The translations under genes and the position numbers were made by a program. The notes under the pieces are model-generated. The model saw only the letters and a list, made by a program, of their open reading frames with translations. It did no database searches and was not told the origin of the DNA. Shown here one piece after another: positions 45,597 to 56,917 of a DNA stretch of 64,000 nucleotides (positions are counted from its first letter, which is position 1; the number at the start of each line of letters is the position of its first letter). Source of the stretch: Datura wrightii (Eukaryota; Streptophyta; Magnoliopsida; Solanales; Solanaceae); assembly GCA_035772735.1 (NCBI GenBank), contig JASDFA010000007.1, positions 72,826,501 to 72,890,500 on the forward strand, written 5' to 3'.

Positions 45597-46462
45597 ACAG
45601 AATCATCCCTCCTCGCTGAGTTCACAAAAGGAGAATGGCAGTGGCGATGGGCATCGGCAGGCCCCACCAGCCCATGAGGAGCACGTACTCGAGCAGGTTG
45701 CCCACGCAGAGTTCAGGGCAGCCATACAGATGCTAGCTCACGCCTTGACCGCCCAGGTCAATCAACAGGCGGTAGGGCATGTCCTTCAAAACGAGAATGT
45801 GGTGGCGGCATGAGTCAGAGATTCTTTGAGGATGAACCTTTTGGAGTTTCTTGGATCAAAGGTGGACGAGGATCCATATGAGTTTACCAATGAGGTTTTG
45901 AAGATCACCCAGATCATGGGGGTGACGGGTGAGGAGTGCACAGATCTAGGCTCATATAAGTTGAAAGGGTTTGCGCGCATCTGGTTCAAGAAATGGAGGA
46001 TAGCAGGGTAGTTGGAGCAGGCTCGATTGGTTGGGATGAGTTTCATGCCGCATTTCTAGACCGGTTCTTACCTTTGAGATGAGGGAGATTAAAGCAATTG
46101 AGTTTGTGAACCTAGAGAAAGGAAAAAATGATAGTTCAGGAGTATGCCATGTAGTTCACTCGTCTACCCAAGTATGCACCTGAGATGGTTGCAGATCAGA
46201 GAGCCCGAGTGAGTCGGTTCGTGCTTGGGGTAGCATACTACTTAGTAAAGGATTGCCGGACCGTGATTCTTCATTAGGACATTGACTTTGCTCAAATAAT
46301 TCTATATGCCCAACAGATAAAGGCGGTACAGGTAAGTGAGCGGGAGAGGGAGGCTAAGAGCGCCCGGACTGATAACTTCGTATTATCCTAGCAGAGACTT
46401 AGTGGAAACCATCAGCAGTCCCACTGGAGATCTTTAGCCCCAATGCCTTCGGCTATGAGTGT
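45597..46462 (+). pseudogene. Tek-D gag, 5' part (split by Ath-3)
   Basis: The start codon position reads ATC (atccctcctcgc). Recognisable parts: EEHVLEQVAHAEFRAAIQMLAHALTAQVNQQAVGHVLQNENVVAA then TGA (45815), then LEFLGSKVDEDPYEFTNEVLKITQIMGVTGEE and YKLKGFARIWFKKW (45826-46011), then frame changes through KLPKYAPEMV-like and LHQDIDFAQIILYAQQI blocks. Ends at agtgt (46458-46462), the left target duplication of Ath-3. Confidence 0.8.
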
Positions 46463-48020
46463 TGATGAAGGGCGTACTCAGACATTTCATGGACATATTT
46501 CGCCTGTACTTTACTATGTTTTGAAGAACAAATTATATGTGTTTCCATGTGTTTATGTTGTATATTTGTGAAAACGGCTAACATATGTGATTAGATGTTT
46601 TCAAGGCTAAAAGTGATGAATTTTGGTGTGATTTAGATGTTTGGATTGAAGTTGAAGAAGAAGGATTGATTTAATCATGATTGAAGGAAAAAACTAACGC
46701 ACTAGCACATTGACACTACATGCTGCGCGAGTCAACAGCCTATCAACGCACTGCCATACGTGAGGCGCTAGGCCATCAGTACAGCAGTGTGTGCGATGCG
46801 GCAGGAGAGTAGGCACGATGGCATGCGCGAGGAATCCTTCATCCGATGCTACAGCATGCGCGATGCGGCACTATTCCAGCACCACAACAGGCGTGAGGCG
46901 CGCTGCTTTGCCGCGCAATTGCAGGGGCGATGCACCAAGGGGTTTCCAATGACAAAAATGTGCTTCCTACTTCAACTATGAAAAGGAACTTCAAGTCCCA
47001 GGTCAAATTCATCAAGGAACAAGGAAAACATAAATCTACTACTATAAATACCCTTTTATTTTCATGTAATAGCCAAGTTTGGAAGTTCAAAGTCTTCAAG
47101 TAATCAAGTTTTAAGGTTGAAAGTCTTCAAGTAATCAAGTTTCAAGTTTGAAATATAATTAGAAGCCAAGTTTTAGATAAGTCTTGGGCTTAGTAGTTTT
47201 GCGACATACTTTGAGACGATTTTATAGTTGTTCTTCTTTATTGTTGCATTAATCAAGTGAGTTTCTTCCTATCAATGTTGTAAATATTAATTTTTGCTTT
47301 TTTCTATGAATGCTATGAATTTACTTATAAACATGATAGGCTAAAACCACCACAACTAGGGTTGTGGGAACCATGACAAATTAACACACATAGCTAAAAT
47401 ACTTAGTGATTCTTGAACGGAGTTTATGTATGTATTGTTTCTTCCTCAATTTTAATTGATTTTTAACGGTTGCAGACGTTAGAACTTGCCTTATTCTTAC
47501 TTACCAGATCAAGGAGGTAGTGAATGGGAAAAGGGATTAACAAAGGAGATTTGAGGCTATCAACCCTCATCCAATATCTTGAACTTCTCCGGGGATATCT
47601 AATCTGATATCAAGTGTAAGGGTTAATCAAGAATACACCCGTAGATGGACCAAGTTGTGTGGTGAAAATCATCTAGATAGGGGACCAACTATTTAGGGGA
47701 ACCTAACTTACCAATATTGCATGCTAAGCACCGGAATAGATCACTAATATAAAATGCCTTGTGGTTATGAAGTCATGGGGGACACTTACCCTAGTTAGTT
47801 GCATTAATTTGGAAACAACAAATAATTTCTCAACATTGCTATTTATTACTTTTACAAATTTTCCCCCCTCTTAGGAAATAATTAACTAAAAAGCTTAAGC
47901 ATTAGCGTTTTTCTATAACCTTTCGTATTCCCTGTGGGATCGACCCCAACCTCTAGTTGGGTTCTTTATTGAAAGCGTCCGCTTCATACTTTCGAAGGAG
48001 GTGTGATTTGAGCATTATCA
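46463..48020 (+). repeat. Ath-3 left LTR
   Basis: 1558 bp. GC-rich block 46690-46940 with repeated gcgcgatgcgg-type words, then TATAAATA at 47043-47050. It is about 105 bp longer than the right LTR because of a segment near 46530-46640 that the right copy lacks. Small ORFs in the GC block are not convincing. Confidence 0.88.
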
Positions 48021-48025
48021 AAAAG

Positions 48026-48043
48026 TGGCACTGTTGCCAAGGA
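48026..48043 (+). promoter_or_regulatory. Ath-3 primer-binding site (tRNA-Asp), decayed
   Basis: tggcactgttgccaagga, four mismatches from the tRNA-Asp complement, 5 nt from the LTR end. Confidence 0.72.
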
Positions 48044-48218
48044 ATGTGGTTTAGGATTAGATTAATTTCTTGTGTTTAATTTAAGTCTTTATTTCCTATT
48101 TTGTTGTTTTTCTTTTATTTTCCGACCTGTCACAGGTTAGCATGGTAAAACAAGTGGCCAAGATGTGACCACGGTCTCAACAGGTATCTTGATGAAGTCT
48201 GAGAAATCAAGATACATG

Positions 48219-48266
48219 TGTCGTGTTGCGATGTTAAATCAATCGCTACTTGGGAGGCAACCCAAG
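48219..48266 (+). promoter_or_regulatory. 48-nt double stem-loop, Ath-3 copy
   Basis: Stem 1 TGTCG-TGTTG-CGATG (two G-T pairs), 15-nt linker, stem 2 CTTGGG-AGGCAA-CCCAAG. It is retained although gag is gone; it lies about 175 nt after the primer site. Confidence 0.7.
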
Positions 48267-48299
48267 ATAATTTTTTTGTTTTGATGTGTTTGTTTAAGT

Positions 48300-48491
48300 G
48301 TGCAGGTAATAGGTCATTATTTTCAACAAAGGTTGAGCTTAAATAGTGAAAAAGTGGAGCCTCTTGATGATGATGTTGCTACGGAGGACGAGATGGAAAG
48401 AGTAGACTCGGACATAGAGTCTAGTGATGATGATGAGGAAGATTCTGAAATGGGGGAAGCTGCACTTGCCCCCATAGACAACGAAGAGTAG
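48300..48491 (+). pseudogene. Ath-3 accessory-ORF tail fragment
   Basis: KVEPLDDDVATEDEMERVDSDIESSDDDEEDSEMGEAALAP aligns with the acidic tail of the Ath-2 accessory ORF (VEPTDDDVPTDEETRREDSDVES...). About 90 percent of the ORF is deleted. A tgtgcag/gtaa acceptor-like site after a T-rich run (48268-48308) parallels the one before the Ath-2 ORF. Confidence 0.65.
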
Positions 48492-48824
48492 AGGCCCAGG
48501 GAGTTCTTCTTTCACTCTGTTACTTTATGCTTATTTGTTTTAACACTAGGTACGGTGTAACCAATTAAGTGTGGGGTGTGAGAAGTGAACTTCATATTAC
48601 CATGCATTCATTAATTTCTAAATTTACACATGGTAGGCCTAGTGTTTTTGGGATTTATGATCTATCTTGCATGCTTGTTTGTGTGTAGTAGTTTACTTTA
48701 TTTTATATTGGGTTCCTCCAATTTTTGTTTTTGGTGCTTTCCGGTGGATAGTCCCTTAGAACCGACTAGAGAGTCTAGCTTTTATTTATTTATTTTTTTT
48801 AGTCATTGAGTCATGACTTTTCCC

Positions 48825-48854
48825 GATGATGGATGGATGACGACCGTCTTAAGG
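48825..48854 (+). promoter_or_regulatory. 3' untranslated block 1, Ath-3 copy
   Basis: gatgatggatggatgacg followed by accgtcttaagg; nearly identical to 6600-6628 (minus strand). Confidence 0.6.
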
Positions 48855-49971
48855 AAACTTAGTCATTATGAAGAACAAGAACTTGGATCCTATGAATGCT
48901 AGGTGCTTCACTTTAGGTATCATTGAGACTTTATTAAATTTACTCAAAAATGCATGAAAAAGGTAAAACACTTAGTCTTTTGGGAACTTGACTCTTGTAC
49001 TTGAAAAAATGGGCTTAATTATGTTATGCATGCAATATGAATATATGTGTTTATGTGATCTTGATTTCCATTGTTAAACCATTTTGTGCCATTGTGTGAG
49101 TAAGGAATTTTTGATATACCCCATGCTTGTAAATTGACGTCTAGAACTTGCCCGGTGTGTGTGCAAAGCGAAATATGAATGATGGATTTAGGAAGTGATA
49201 TAGGTGTTTCTTTGATAGTCCTATTTTTATCCTATTTTATCTACCTTGATTGTATTATCCTAGTAAACCATGTTGAGCCTTAGCCTATTCTTTTGATAGC
49301 CATATTATAAGCTTGAATCTTTTTTTGTTCTATTAACTTCTATTTGATCCAAATGACTCCTAGAGCACTTTAATAATTTTTTTTTTGTAGGAAAGGAGCA
49401 TAATTGGAGAAGTGAAGGGAAAAGCTAAAAAAGTGTGGTGAAACTGAAGACACGAAAAAGGTGAAATTTTTCTAAACAAGCAGGGTGATTTTTAGTGGGA
49501 AAGAAAAAGAAGAAAGAGCTTTGAAAAATTGAAGATGAAAAAAATCATGATTTACAGATTAACCATACCCATTTGTTTACAATGAACCTGTTTTGGCCCT
49601 GGTCCTTTCTTGGATATTATAAACCTCAACATAAGAAAAATTCTTAAGTTGAGGGTGGCTAGAGTAGGGGTGCGTAAAGGGTGGGAACGGAGGAAAGGAA
49701 AAGAAAAGAGAAAAAAAATGTATGTGAATAAGCTCAATGATGAAAAGAAAAATTCCCACTAGTCAACTAAGTTGAAAAATTGAAAAATAAAAGGAGGTAT
49801 AAGTAGAAAATTTGGAAATTGAAGAATATGCTTAAAAATCAAAGTATTGTGAAGTATTAAAGTTCTTAGGGAGATTAGTCACTATCTTAGCAAAATAGTT
49901 CCTATCTGTCCCTTAGCCTACATTACAACCAAATTGAAGTCCTAATTGATCCTTGATTCAATATTGTATAT

Positions 49972-50008
49972 TAACGGAGTATTACACTAAGGGAAAGCCT
50001 ATTGGTCA
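49972..50008 (+). promoter_or_regulatory. 3' untranslated block 2, Ath-3 copy
   Basis: taacggagtattacactaa then gggaaagcctattggtca; 37 bp, the same length as in Ath-2 and Ath-4. Confidence 0.58.
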
Positions 50009-50398
50009 TTTTTTGCATGTATGTTGAGTCCTTTGGAGAGTGAGCGGAAATTCTTTTATTTATGCCTAAGTTTATATTAACTTATATCTTGTGTGAGAAA
50101 AGGGAATCTCTCCAAATTGTGAGGGGCACAATGGCAAGACATTGATAAATCTTGATTGTTAAATTAAATGTAATTCATGTTGGCGTGAAATATGTCTTGA
50201 TAAGTTAGTTTTCAAAAGATAAGTGATTTCGAACTTTGACATTCTAATGTTGATCCTATATGCATGCGAGTGAATTATTTTGAGCTTCATTGATTTGTCT
50301 CCTGATCCTAAGTGTAAGTAGACCTGTTCGTAGGATGAATTTTGTGCTTAATTGTTAGAAGGGAAGTAGTAGATTGTTCGAGACCAAACAATAGTTTA

Positions 50399-50410
50399 AG
50401 TGTGGGATGT
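50399..50410 (+). promoter_or_regulatory. Ath-3 polypurine tract
   Basis: agtgtgggatgt directly before the right LTR start TGATGAAGGG. Confidence 0.7.
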
Positions 50411-51863
50411 TGATGAAGGGTGTACACACACACTTCATGGACATTTTCCGCCTGTACTTTACTATGTTTTGAAGAACAAATTTAGATGTTTGGAATGAAG
50501 TTGAAGAAGAAGGATTGATTTAATCATGATTGAAGGACAAAAGTAACGCACTAGCACATTGACGCTAAAAGCTGCGTGAGTCAACAACCCATCAATGCAC
50601 TCCGTGTGCGAGGCGCCAGGCCATCAATCAAGCAGCGTGTGCGATGCGTCAGGAGAGTAGGCACGATGGCGTGCGCGAGGCAGCCTTTACCCGGCGCTAC
50701 AGCATGCGCGACGTGGCATTATTCCAGCGCCACAGCAGGCGTGAGCGGGCTGCTTTGCTGCGCGATTGCAGGGGAGGCGCACCAAGGGGTTTCCAATGGC
50801 CAAAAGGTGCTTCCTACTTCAACTACGAAAAGAACTTCAAGTCCCAAGTCAAATTCATCAAGGAACAAGGAAAACATAAATCTACTACTATAAATACCCT
50901 TTCATTTTCATGTAATAGCCAAGTTTGGAAGTTCAAAGTCTTCAAGTAATCAAGTTTTATGTTTGAAAGTCTTCAAGTAATCAAGTTTCAAGTTTGAAGT
51001 AGAATTAGAAGCCAAGTTTTAGACAAGTCTTGGGCTTAGAATTTTTGCGACATACTTTGAGACGATTTTTCAGTTGTTCTTCTTTATTGTTGCATTAATC
51101 AAGTGAATTTCTTCCTATCAATATTGTAAGTATTAATTTTTGCTTTTGTCTATGAATGCTATGAATTTACTTATAAACATGATAGGTTAAAACCACCACA
51201 ACTAGGGTTGTGGGAACCATGACAAATTAACACACATAGGTAAAATACTTAGTGATTCTTGAACGGAGTTTATGCATGTATTGTTTCTTCGTTTTAATTG
51301 ATTTTTAACGGTTGAAAACGTTAGAACTTGCCTTATTCTTACTTACCAAACCAAGGAGGTAGTGAATGGGAAAAGGGATTAACAACGAAGATTTGAGGCT
51401 ATCAACCCTCATCTAATATCTTGAACTTTTCCGGGGAATAGCTAATCGGATATTAAGGGTAAGGGTTAATCAAGAATACACCCGTAGACGGACCAAGTTG
51501 CATGGTGAAAATCATCTAGATAGGGGACCAACCATTTAATTGAAACTAACTTACCAATATTGCATGCTAAGCATCGGGATAGATCACTAGTATAAAATGC
51601 CTTGTGGTTATGAAGTCATGCGGAACACTTACCCTAGTTAGTTGCATTAATTTGGAAACAACAAACAATTTTCTCAACATTGTTATTTATTACTTTTACA
51701 AATTTTCCCCCTCTTAGGGAATAATTAACTAAAAAGCTTAAGCACTACCGTTCTTCTATAACCTTCCATATTCCCTGTGGGATCAACCCCAACCTCTAGT
51801 TGGGTTCTTTATTGACAACGTCCGCTTCATACTTTCGAAGGAGGTGTGGTTTGAGTGTTATCA
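50411..51863 (+). repeat. Ath-3 right LTR
   Basis: 1453 bp. Terminal hairpin ATGAAG (50413-50418) / CTTCAT (50433-50438). GC block 50560-50790, then TATAAATA 50889-50896. Lacks ~105 bp present in the left LTR; the junction shows a 3-bp (att) microhomology. Confidence 0.88.
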
Positions 51864-51868
51864 AGTGT

Positions 51869-52192
51869 GTCGCCCAGATCCAGGTGTGATCAGAGGGGAC
51901 GAGCATTAGGCTAGAGAGGTCAAGGTAGAAGACCCGTAGAGTCCAGCATTCTAGAGTGTAGTAGATGTGGCCGGAGAAACATGGGTTAGTGCTTTTTTCA
52001 GGTGTGGGAAGTTCAAATATATGCTTAGGGATTTCCCAGCAGCCTGATAGGGACATGATAGCGACCGAGGCCCAGCCTCCAGTTCAGCAGCTCCACCAGC
52101 ACGCATAGCTCAGCAAAGGGCATCTATTTGTGTGGGTAGTGGTCAGCGTCAAAACAAATTTTATGTCCTAGCATCTCGTCAGGAGTAGGAGG
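51869..52192 (+). pseudogene. Tek-D gag, 3' part (between Ath-3 and Ath-4)
   Basis: Continues gag after Ath-3: RGRAL-like and RGQGRRPVESSILECSRCGRRNMG, then a stop and a decayed knuckle region, then QLHQHA-like and SGQRQNKFYVLASRQE. Aligns with 36215-36545 of Tek-C. It ends at ggagg (52188-52192), the left target duplication of Ath-4. Confidence 0.75.
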
Positions 52193-53754
52193 TGATCTTG
52201 GGAATAATTACGTGCCCAAGTGCTATTTTATAACTTACTTTAGTCAAGTTTGTCAATTTTATTAATTATATTCTCATGTGATTTTTAATATTTATGTGCA
52301 TAAATTAACCAATGTGATTAGCCTTTATTTTGTAGGTGTAACATGCCAAGGATGAGGCTAAAAATGATATTCAAGGCACAAGGGAGAAGTATGGAAATGA
52401 TAGAACTTGAAGGCAACATGGCATAACAAAGGGAAGGCTGGCTGCACTAGGTAGCGTGCCACACTATGCTTGTGTTGCGCCCAACGCCATGCCATGCCAA
52501 GGCTGCACGCGCGAAAAGATGTCACAGGTGATGCCCAGCGAGATAGGCAACATGCCACAGCAGGTGCATTGCGCGACCAGCAATGTGCCACACCGAGCGA
52601 CACGCAGGTGCCTCGCAGAAGACCTACTGTGAAGGCACATTCCGGTGGGCATGCACGTTTTCTTTGTGTCATGGAGCAAAATCAGGGTGTTAGCATCCGT
52701 GACACAGTGGCAGTCCATCCACGGCCAAAAATTGCAGTTTTCCCACTTAGTATAAATTAAACACTTAGCTCCTGAATTCATTTATCACGAAATATTTTGA
52801 GAAAACCGTAAAGGAGCGAAGGGAGAAGTGAAGAACTCTACCTAGGGTTCCTTAATTTTCATTCTCTTTTAACTATTATTATAATTACTCTACTTGAATC
52901 ATGTTTTTAAGTATTTTTACGAACATGAATGGCTAAAACCCTTCTTCTAGGGTTGAGGCCAGAAGATATGATTGTAAATGCATGAATTCTTCATTGGTTT
53001 GAGTTTGTAGTTGTTGTTTTGTCTTACATTATTTATTATTATTGTTTTTATTCTTGATCACCATAGAAAAAAACTCGTTAAGCTTAGGTAAAGGCTCGAA
53101 AGAGTAACCCTGGCTAGAACACAAAAATGTAGGGAGAAAGTTCCTATCTTTACGATAGGATTAGTGGTTAGGATAGAAATTATACCTAATTTTCCTTGCT
53201 TGGTTACTAAAATAGGATGAGCTAGACACCAACTTAGAATTGTCACATCACCGCTCATAGAAGTAGTTGGGAAGCTAAGTTAGGTTAAATGATTAGAGGT
53301 ACGAAAGTCCATAATTAAGGCCACAAAATCGGTAAACCACATCCACGTAGTTAAATTTCTCATGAATTAGGATGTCACATCCCCACTCAACGATGTAGGT
53401 GTGAGACTAGTTTGTCGTGTTTAGAGGCTCGAAGAACATAACATATTAATTATGTGAGACACCAACTGAAGTTTTCATACTTGAACCATTGTGAATTGTA
53501 GCATTGCATGATTATTAGGCCTTAACTCTAGTTGCTTCTCGTATTGTTTCTCGATTATTGAGTGATCACCCCTAGACTTGATTAGATTTTTACGAAATTT
53601 CTACAATCAACACTTGTGAAGATTAAATTAACACTTGAACTTGAATATTTGTTGAAATAGTCCATTCCTTGTGGGTACGATATATGGCTCTTAAAAGGGC
53701 CTCTGTATTACTTGTACGACCTCGTACGCTTACGCATGAGCTAGAGCACAATCA
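52193..53754 (+). repeat. Ath-4 left LTR
   Basis: 1562 bp, TGATCTTGGG...CAATCA. GC-rich block 52430-52720 with gtgccac-type words, then TTTTCCCACTTAG and TATAAATT (52751-52758). The ORFs at 52358-52781 on either strand sit in the GC block and are not conserved in frame with the right LTR. Confidence 0.9.
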
Positions 53755-53760
53755 AGTTTT

Positions 53761-53778
53761 TGGCGCCGTTGTCGGGGA
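53761..53778 (+). promoter_or_regulatory. Ath-4 primer-binding site (tRNA-Asp)
   Basis: tggcgccgttgtcgggga, one mismatch from the tRNA-Asp complement, 6 nt from the LTR end. Confidence 0.87.
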
Positions 53779-53892
53779 CTGGAGAAGTTTAGTGAAATTT
53801 TTTCTTTTTTTCTGTGATTTTTAATTTCCTTAAGTGTTGAAAAACTTTGTCTTAGTCTACTATATTGCAGGTGACAGGTTGTCCTTGCAGAG

Positions 53893-55510
53893 ATGGCAAG
53901 GAATAGAGAGCTGGTGGAACCATTGTTGGAACCTGAATGCCAGCTGCATTTGCTTAGGAAGGAAGCTTTAGAGCAAAAGTTGAAAAGATTAAAAGATCAG
54001 TTCAAACAACATCCACCAGTTGGGCAAACAGAGTTGTTACCTGATCAAATGGCAGCCCGACAAGTTCGCGAAGTGGTAATCCCACTAGCGACGAATGTGA
54101 CCTCCAATATCTACAAACCTGAGCCAGGAGGGAACTTTGAATTGAAGCAGAACATGGTGCAACTGTTACATTCTAATGGTCAGTTCACTGGAATGAATCA
54201 TGAGGACCCACAACAACCCTTATAGAACTTCCTTGAAATCAGTGACACTTTCGTCCCCACCGGAGTGTCAACTGATTATGTCCGACTTACAATCTTCCCA
54301 TTTTCATTATTAGGAAAGAGAAAGAGGCGGCTGAAGGATGAGCCACCAAATTCCATTACTTCTTGGGACCACCTTGCAAGGAAGTTCCTCATCAGATTCT
54401 TCCCTTCAGGTAAGACTGCCAAACTCAGGAGTGAAATATTAAGCTTCAAGCAGAGGTCGGAGGAGAGCTTGTATTTTTCTTGGGGAGATTCAAGTCATTA
54501 TTGAGATACTGCCCCCATCACCAGCAGTCCAATGAGGTTCTAGCCCATACCTTTGTGGAGAGTCTCGACCCACATACAAAAATCTTTCTAGACTCTGCAT
54601 CGAGTGGGCAAGCACTGGAAAAGACATATGATGAGTTGTACACTTTCTTTAACAGGATTACTCAGGGGAATTTAGAGTGGCACATAGAATCATCGAGAGG
54701 GGCAAGAAAGAGAGCAACATGGCTGATAAAGGTAGATGGTGTAAATGCCTTAGCAGCATAGCTAGCTTCATTCAACATCAGATGATAACTCAGTTCAATA
54801 ACTAAGTATGAACCAACCGCAGGGACAGATGAATGCAATTCAGCAGGCTCCAAGTTGGTGTGAAATCTGTGGTAATAATGGGCATAATGCTGAATCTTGC
54901 GGGGCCAATTCTAAATCGGTGAATTTTGTAGGGAATGTTCAAAGAAATAACCAGACCTATGGGAACACCTACAATAAGAATTAGTAGAGCCACCCAAATT
55001 TCTCTTGGGGTGGCAATTAGAGTCAGAGCTACCGGAAACCTCAGCGGCATAACAGGCAGAACGATGGCCAGTTGAGCAGCTACAACATTGAGGAGATGTT
55101 GTAGAAAATTATGGATACGTAGACCCAAATGGCAGAGAATCAGGAGAGAATTGCATCAGATTTGAAAAATCAACAGTTGGCCACCCGCAATCTAGAGAAG
55201 CAAATGGGTTAATTACCATTTGCTCAGCACACCAGACCTCAGGGAAGGTTACCCAATGACACAGATACAAGCCCCCGACAGGTCAATTCCATTAGTCTGG
55301 GGAGTGGCAAGAAATTGGCCAATGCACCACCAAAGGAAAAGAGAAATGGGGTGCAACCATAGCTGGTTAGATAGGGTCCATCTACTGACAAAGGAGATAA
55401 TCAGAGTGCTGTGCAACAAAATGCACAATCATCATTGAAACCAACACAGAGACCACCACCACCATTCCCGCAAAGGCTCAAGAAGAGCAAGGAGGAAGAA
55501 TGATTTAGAA
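53893..55510 (+). pseudogene. Ath-4 gag, broken
   Basis: Begins with a true ATG: MARNRELVEPLLEPECQLHLLRKEALEQKL. Colinear with Ath-2 Gag: PGGNFELKQNMVQLLHSNGQFTGMNHEDPQQ, then TAG (54223-54225) where Ath-2 has Gln; RLTIFPFSLL; SGKTAKLRSEILSFKQRS; a frameshift near 54475; RFKSLLRYCPHHQQSNEVLAHTFVESLDPHTKIFLDSASSGQALEKTYDELYTF; TAG near 54760. Knuckle WCEICGNNGHNAESCG near 54860. Many later stops. In life it would be the particle protein. Confidence 0.82.
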
Positions 55511-56067
55511 TGTTCTTTGATATTTTCAAATAACTCCACATAAATATCCCCTTACTTGATGTTTTGCAGGGAATTCCTAAGTACGCTAAGTACTTAAAAG
55601 AGGTGGTGGCCAAAAAAGTTAGATTGGTGGATGTTCAAATTGTGGCATTGACTGAGGAGTGTAGTTACAGGGTAATGAGCAAGATACCAAAAAAGCTCAA
55701 GGATCCAGGGAGTTTTACCCTCCCCATACAAATCGGTAAAGCTAAAGTTATAAGAGCTCTTTGTGACTTAGGGGCAGCAGTAAATCTAATGCCCCTATCT
55801 TTGTTTAACACCTTGGGGTTGGGTCACCCGAGGCCAACACGAGTGATGCTGCAGCTGGCAGACAAGTACCAAGTGGCACCGGAGGGAATAATTGAGGACC
55901 TTCTCATCAAAGTGGGTAAGTTCATTATACCCGCTGATTTCATCATTCTTGATTTTAAAGTTGATGATAAGGTACCCCTAATCTTGGGACGACCATTCTT
56001 GGCCACTGGAGGAGCAGTCATAAATGTGAGAGTAGGTACCTTTAAAATGAGGGTCGATGATGAATAA
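55511..56067 (+). pseudogene. Ath-4 protease domain (domain open, polyprotein broken)
   Basis: Open 55564-56067 (167 codons after the internal Met): GIPKYAKYLKEVVAKK, SFTLPIQIGKAKVIRALCDLGAAVNLMPLSLFNTLGLG, FIILDFKVDDKVPLILGRPFLATGGAVINV. The active-site CDLGA is kept and the domain aligns end to end with the Ath-2 protease. It is cut from gag by upstream stops, so it is called a pseudogene although the domain itself is uninterrupted. Confidence 0.78.
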
Positions 56068-56353
56068 GAGCTCTTCAGAGTTTACCAAGAGATCAATCCA
56101 CCCACACACTACATAGTTCTTTGATAGATCAATGTGTTGTTAGATGCTAAGTGTGGGTTGGTATATTGCATGGGTCCGCTTCCATAGGAGATGATCACAT
56201 TTCAGCCCAAATCTGATAGAGGGCTTAAGTTAGAGAAGAAGTTGGAAGAAGAGAGGGATAGTGTGGAGGTTGTTCCATTGAAGAATAAAAAGAGAAGAAG
56301 ATGGTTTTCGAAAGGGAATACTGGTTTGAGGATGTTCTTAAAAGGATAGTCTA

Positions 56354-56401
56354 CGTCGTGCGGCGACGTAAAATCAGGCGTTTCTTGGGAGGTAACCCAA
56401 G
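56354..56401 (+). promoter_or_regulatory. 48-nt double stem-loop, Ath-4 copy
   Basis: Stem 1 CGTCG-TGCGG-CGACG, 15-nt linker TAAAATCAGGCGTTT, stem 2 CTTGGG-AGGTAA-CCCAAG. It starts 286 nt after the protease stop. Confidence 0.7.
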
Positions 56402-56886
56402 GGTACCACAGGTACAATTTTACTTTTTTTTTTTTCACCTTGTTGTTGTTGTTGTGGTGAATTAAGCACAGATGAGGGGAAGTCCGAGTACCCTTGGAAG
56501 AGGAAGCTAAGGAGCATGACAAAAAGATGAGTGTGGGGTCAATGATCCACGTATTCAAAAATGAAAGAAAACATGTTATTAGCTAGGCCTAGAGTCCCCG
56601 AGGAGTATTTCTCACATTTTTTGTATGCTAATTTGATGCTTTGGGGACATAGCATGATTTACGTGTGGGGTGAGGGAAATTTTAAAATTTTGTGCTTAAT
56701 GAGTTCAGTTGGAGTTATTGCTCGATATGGTAGTGGTTGATGAAAAGTTTTTGAGTTGAGCATAATTCACCCACCCATTGGTTTTTGTTTTTGGTTCTTT
56801 TTCGACGAGGGGCACTTTGAACCGATGAATAAAATTTTTCTTTGTCTATATATAGCTATTTTTAGTCATAGTTAGGGACTTTTTCT

Positions 56887-56917
56887 GATGATTGATGGAT
56901 GACGACTGTCTTGAGGG
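56887..56917 (+). promoter_or_regulatory. 3' untranslated block 1, Ath-4 copy
   Basis: gatgattgatggatgacg followed by actgtcttgaggg; the same block as 6600-6628 and 48825-48854. Confidence 0.58.

Larger units (their letters stand above)
48492..50398 (+). other. Ath-3 3' untranslated region
   Basis: 1.9 kb without a credible ORF. It aligns in patches with 5223-7117 (minus) of Ath-2 and with 56400-58260 of Ath-4. Contains block 1 (48825-48854), block 2 (49972-50008) and a decayed pre-tract hairpin (50373-50392, ATTGTT/AACAAT). The 49552-49759 ORFs on the minus strand look like chance frames. Confidence 0.65.
46463..51863 (+). mobile_element. Ath-3: internally deleted Athila-like element (5.4 kb)
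   Basis: LTRs 46463-48020 and 50411-51863 (TG...CA) flanked by a perfect 5-bp target duplication agtgt (46458-46462, 51864-51868). Decayed tRNA-Asp primer site at 48026. The internal 2.4 kb holds the 48-nt double stem-loop, the acidic C-terminal tail of the accessory ORF, the two 3' untranslated blocks, a pre-tract hairpin and a polypurine tract. No gag, protease, RT or integrase. Internal sequence aligns with the Ath-2 3' region; the LTRs are a different family from Ath-2. Confidence 0.88.

Noticed and set aside
50576..50949. ORFs of about 100 codons in the Ath-3 right LTR
   Set aside because: Similar peptides in the left LTR simply reflect LTR duplication; GC-rich composition favours open frames and there is no known domain.
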